The position numbers and the translations under genes were made by a program. From contig CAYXVB010000149.1 in assembly GCA_964467785.1 (NCBI GenBank), positions 1 to 8,848 of the forward strand: DNA of 8,848 nt. The letters run 5' to 3'. This DNA comes from CAYXVB01 sp964467785. Lineage in GTDB: Bacteria > Bdellovibrionota > UBA1018. Below the pieces are notes generated by a model. It worked only from the letters and a program-made list of their open reading frames with translations. It was not told the DNA's origin and did no database searches. Shown piece after piece: positions 6,332 to 8,848 of the stretch. Position 1 is the stretch's first letter. Each line of letters begins with the position of its first letter.

Positions 6332-7664
6332 GGCAGCTCCTTGAGAGTAAGCTCGCCCGAAAGGAGCCGTGGCAGAAGAAGATCGCGAAGCTCGGTAAGC
6401 ATTTGAGTCTCCTTCTGATTGTTAAAATACATCCCGAGCAGATCCCCACATCTTCGCTCGTACTCAGCCGCGACCATTTCATCTGGTACGCAGCACGTCA
6501 GGCGCTTGAGATCGCTGACGGTAACGTGTCCTAAGCCGGTTGTTTGCTTGTTTCTCGCTATCTCGATGAAGATTGGTTTCAGATGCTTTAGAAGGCCGAA
6601 GCTCCAGGCAGGCCCGAGCTTTGGCGTTACCTTGAAAACATGCTGATTTAGCAATGCTGGCCCTAAACTCCAGATAAACGTGTCAATCGACGTATCTGGG
6701 CTGCCAGACCAGGAAAAGAGAATGTCCCCGTCTTTGATTCTGAATTTTGGCTCATGTTCTTGGTTCGTGCGTTTCGTGCCTGAATCAATGCCATTCTTCA
6801 GTTCGGCAATCTTGATAATCGGTAAACCGTCATCTGTGAAGTGAGTGGCTTTGAACGCCATACCGTTCTGCCAGTCAGCAGTGTCATAAACCGGTAGCAC
6901 TTTCCATCCCTTCGGAATTTCGCCCAGCGCCGATTTCTCAAAGCTGCTCGGAAAGATCGCAGCAGCGGCATCATCTATTCCGGAGGGCCTCTTACCCTGG
7001 CGCTTGGCGTGGACGGGATCGAAGTCAACGAACCATGACTTGAAGATCGCACGTGCCATCATCTCCAGGTCTTCGTTCAGCCGTCGATTTAATTCGATTT
7101 TTTCATCGAGTACTTTAGCAGTGCCGGCAATTGCACGCTGTAGGTCAATATCTTCGGGGATTTCAACCTGCCAGTTCGGCATCTCTATCAGTGGAATACG
7201 ATCAACCGTGCTGCCGTGCACGGTCATCTGGCGAATCAGCTCTTGGAAAACTGGTGAAAGATAGAAATACAGAAGGAAATACGGATCAACAATGTCCCTC
7301 TTTGGACGAAGAAGGCCCATCCGTCGCCCTAAACAACATCGTAGACCTTCCGGAATGATCGCGGCCTCCCCAAGTCGGGTCTGGCAGCGGCGCTGGCGAT
7401 CAGCGTGATGATGCNNNNNNNNNNCCCAAGTCGGGTCTCATACGAAAATACTACGTCCCCAGGTTGGGGTGTAATTCGTTTTGTCCACTTCTTGAAATCC
7501 TCCTCCGAGACACATTCCGACTCCGCCAAATTCAAACGCCCTTGCTCCAAACTCGATATTCCGAGAAAGATAGGGCCTACGGCAGTTTTTTTTGGTGTCG
7601 CATGAGGGCCGTCGAAAATGTCGCAAATTTCGCCCAGCCGGTAGGATTTCAACTTCGCTCTCAT
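6328..7664 (-). CDS. hsdS: Type I restriction-modification specificity subunit HsdS (interrupted only by an assembly artefact)
   Basis: The DNA-recognition subunit. As assembled it reads as two pieces: 7369-7664 (N-terminal part) and 6328-7320 (the rest, from an internal ATG), in different frames around an N gap. A 14-base duplication flanks the gap. Deleting 7383-7438 (56 bases) joins them into one 426-residue frame whose junction reads ETRLGEAAIIPEGLRCCLG, a stretch typical of HsdS. Target-recognition domain 1 is about residues 1-160. The central conserved helices are LDEKIELNRRLNEDLE to FVDFDPVHAK (about 167-202). Domain 2 starts near residue 230. The C-terminal conserved helix NNQKETQMLTELRDLLLPRL ends the protein (about 396-426). 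This two-domain layout recognises a bipartite DNA target, which cannot be predicted here. The ATG (7662-7664) overlaps the hsdM stop as ATGA, with GGAG 7 nt upstream. The alternative, a genuinely broken gene, is unlikely. Confidence 0.93.
7369..7438. repeat. 14-bp direct duplication flanking a 10-N gap: scaffold join artefact in hsdS
   Basis: CCCAAGTCGGGTCT occurs at 7369-7382 and again at 7425-7438. Between the copies lie 32 unexplained bases (7383-7414) and ten Ns (7415-7424). The copy nearest each correct flank continues the hsdS reading frame, while the 32-base stretch does not fit HsdS. The simplest reading is two contig ends that truly overlap by 14 bases, with a spurious tail on one end. 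Collapsing the copies restores an integral 427-codon gene. Confidence 0.9.
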
Positions 7665-8848
7665 TCAAGGGCTCCGAGATATTGCTCAATCTTTCGTGCC
7701 AGCTCCGCTGATCGTTCGAACTTTGCCAATAGCGATGAGCGCAATACCGCGAAGCGCTCCTCGAAAGGGGATTCATCATCGATGATATCTTCGGCTCCCA
7801 CATATCTTCCTGGCGTGAGCACGTATCCGTGAGCCTTGATCTCTTCTAATGTCGCGCTCTTGCAGAAGCCCTTTACATCCTCGTATTTGCCGGCACCCTT
7901 GTCGCCGCGCCACGCGTGGTAGGTGGCACCAATCTTCTGAATGTCTTCGTCGGCAAGCTCGCGGTGGACCCTGTCGACGAGCTTCCCCATCTTGCGGGCA
8001 TCAATGAAGAGAGTCGTGCGGCGGCGATCGCGGAACTTATGGTTCTTGCGGTCGCGAGCCAAAAACCAGAGACAGACAGGAATCTGCGTGGAATAGAAGA
8101 GCTGCCCCGGTAGTGCCACCATACAGTCCACAAGGTCATTTTCGATCAGATTCTTGCGGATCTCACCCTCGCCCGATTGATTCGACGACATCGATCCGTT
8201 CGCAAGCACGAACCCCGCTGTACCGGTCGGTGCCAGATGATGGACGAAGTTCTGGACCCAAGCGAAGTTGGCGTTCCCAGCAGGAGGCACCCCATACTTC
8301 CAGCGGCTGTCATCCTTGAGGCGTTCACCGCCCCAGTCGCTGTCGTTGAAAGGCGGATTCGCGATGACGTAGTCGGCCTTGAGATCAGGATGCAGATCTC
8401 GGTGAAAGCTGTCGGCGTTTTCGGGCCCCAGGTTCGCCTCGATCCCTCGGATCGCAAGGTTCATCTTGGCGAGCTTCCAGGTCGTTGGGTTGGACTCCTG
8501 ACCGAAGATGCTGATGTCGCCGATCTTGCCGCCGTGGGCCTCCACGAATCGCTCGGACGACACAAACATTCCGCCAGACCCGCAAGCCGGGTCGAAGACA
8601 CGGCCCTTGTAGGGTGCCAGCATCTCAACCAGGAGCTTCACGATGCAGCCTGGCGTGTAGAACTGGCCGCCACGCTTGCCCTCGGCGGAAGCGAACATCG
8701 ACAAAAAGTATTCGTAGACGCGGCCGAGAAGGTCTTTCTTCCGAGCCTCTTGGCTTCCGAGGCCGATAGAACCGATCAAATCCATCAGCTCACCCAGGCG
8801 CGTCTTGTCGAGACCCGGGCGCGCATATTCCTTCGGGAGAACACCCTT
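7661..8848 (-). CDS. hsdM: Type I DNA methyltransferase, HsdM (M) subunit, N-terminus beyond the window
   Basis: The N6-adenine methyltransferase subunit. The frame is open from the right edge (first codon AAG at 8846-8848) to the TGA at 7661-7663, giving 395 residues. The ATG at 8783-8785 is internal, because the upstream codons (EYARPGLDKTRLGELMDLIG) continue the family sequence. The fragment lacks only the N-terminal part, perhaps a hundred or more residues. Numbering from the edge, GGQFYTP lies at 60-66, the S-adenosylmethionine-binding motif FDPACGSGGMF at 85-95, and the catalytic NPPF at 164-167. HsdM works as a dimer with one HsdS to methylate the host target, and with HsdR in restriction. 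The C-terminal stretch about 345-395 is helical and probably contacts HsdS. The stop overlaps the hsdS start as ATGA. The operon promoter must lie outside the window. Confidence 0.97.
   Translation of the reverse strand, partial: KGVLPKEYARPGLDKTRLGELMDLIGSIGLGSQEARKKDLLGRVYEYFLSMFASAEGKRGGQFYTPGCIVKLLVEMLAPYKGRVFDPACGSGGMFVSSERFVEAHGGKIGDISIFGQESNPTTWKLAKMNLAIRGIEANLGPENADSFHRDLHPDLKADYVIANPPFNDSDWGGERLKDDSRWKYGVPPAGNANFAWVQNFVHHLAPTGTAGFVLANGSMSSNQSGEGEIRKNLIENDLVDCMVALPGQLFYSTQIPVCLWFLARDRKNHKFRDRRRTTLFIDARKMGKLVDRVHRELADEDIQKIGATYHAWRGDKGAGKYEDVKGFCKSATLEEIKAHGYVLTPGRYVGAEDIIDDESPFEERFAVLRSSLLAKFERSAELARKIEQYLGALE

Noticed and set aside
5780..6406. 208-codon + strand open frame opposite the hsdR start
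   Set aside because: It lies entirely antisense to hsdR and the end of hsdS, whose motifs are unmistakable. Its composition is that of a shadow frame, with no domain and no Shine-Dalgarno support.
6328..7664. hsdS as a genuine pseudogene or two half-subunit genes
   Set aside because: The frame break coincides exactly with an N gap flanked by a 14-base duplication. Collapsing it gives a normal-length HsdS with a conserved junction.
8783..8785. ATG as the true hsdM start
   Set aside because: The same frame continues upstream to the window edge with family-like sequence, and conserved HsdM proteins have a longer N-terminal helical region. The ATG is an internal methionine.

Overview
This is a bacterial defence locus from a draft assembly. 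Two runs of exactly ten Ns (1771-1780 and 7415-7424) look like scaffold placeholders. Base composition is moderately GC-rich by eye, start sites carry ordinary Shine-Dalgarno sequences, and the genes are tightly packed. I cannot name the genus.

Region by region: 1-97 holds no gene I can support. A perfect 12-bp stem followed by a T-run (98-142) is a strong intrinsic terminator. Positions 143-331 are non-coding and look regulatory: three 10-bp-phased direct repeats (201-230), then three copies of CTGTAGTTG, two direct and one inverted (241-280), around a possible promoter. They lead into a small XRE-type regulator on the + strand (332-676). All remaining genes lie on the - strand and converge on the regulator with only 18 bp between the stops. 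In transcription order they are hsdM (partial, running off the right edge), hsdS, hsdR, a KAP-like P-loop NTPase, an unrecognised 169-residue ORF, and a small protein with two predicted membrane helices.

The - strand genes form one tightly coupled operon. hsdM/hsdS, hsdS/hsdR and the last two ORFs each share a 4-base stop/start overlap, and hsdR abuts the NTPase gene with no spacer. HsdM and HsdS should form the modification enzyme, and adding HsdR gives the restriction complex. The NTPase and the following one or two ORFs are not standard Type I subunits. Their coupling behind hsdR makes them candidates for an add-on defence module with a cytoplasmic ATPase and a membrane protein.

Both gaps affect interpretation. 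hsdS appears broken as assembled, but a 14-base duplication flanks the second gap. Removing 56 bases (7383-7438) restores one 426-residue HsdS with a conserved-looking junction, so the gene is almost certainly intact. The first gap sits at the NTPase C-terminus. There the downstream ORF is open right up to the gap and its ATG lacks a well-placed Shine-Dalgarno, so the NTPase and the 169-residue ORF could be one protein.
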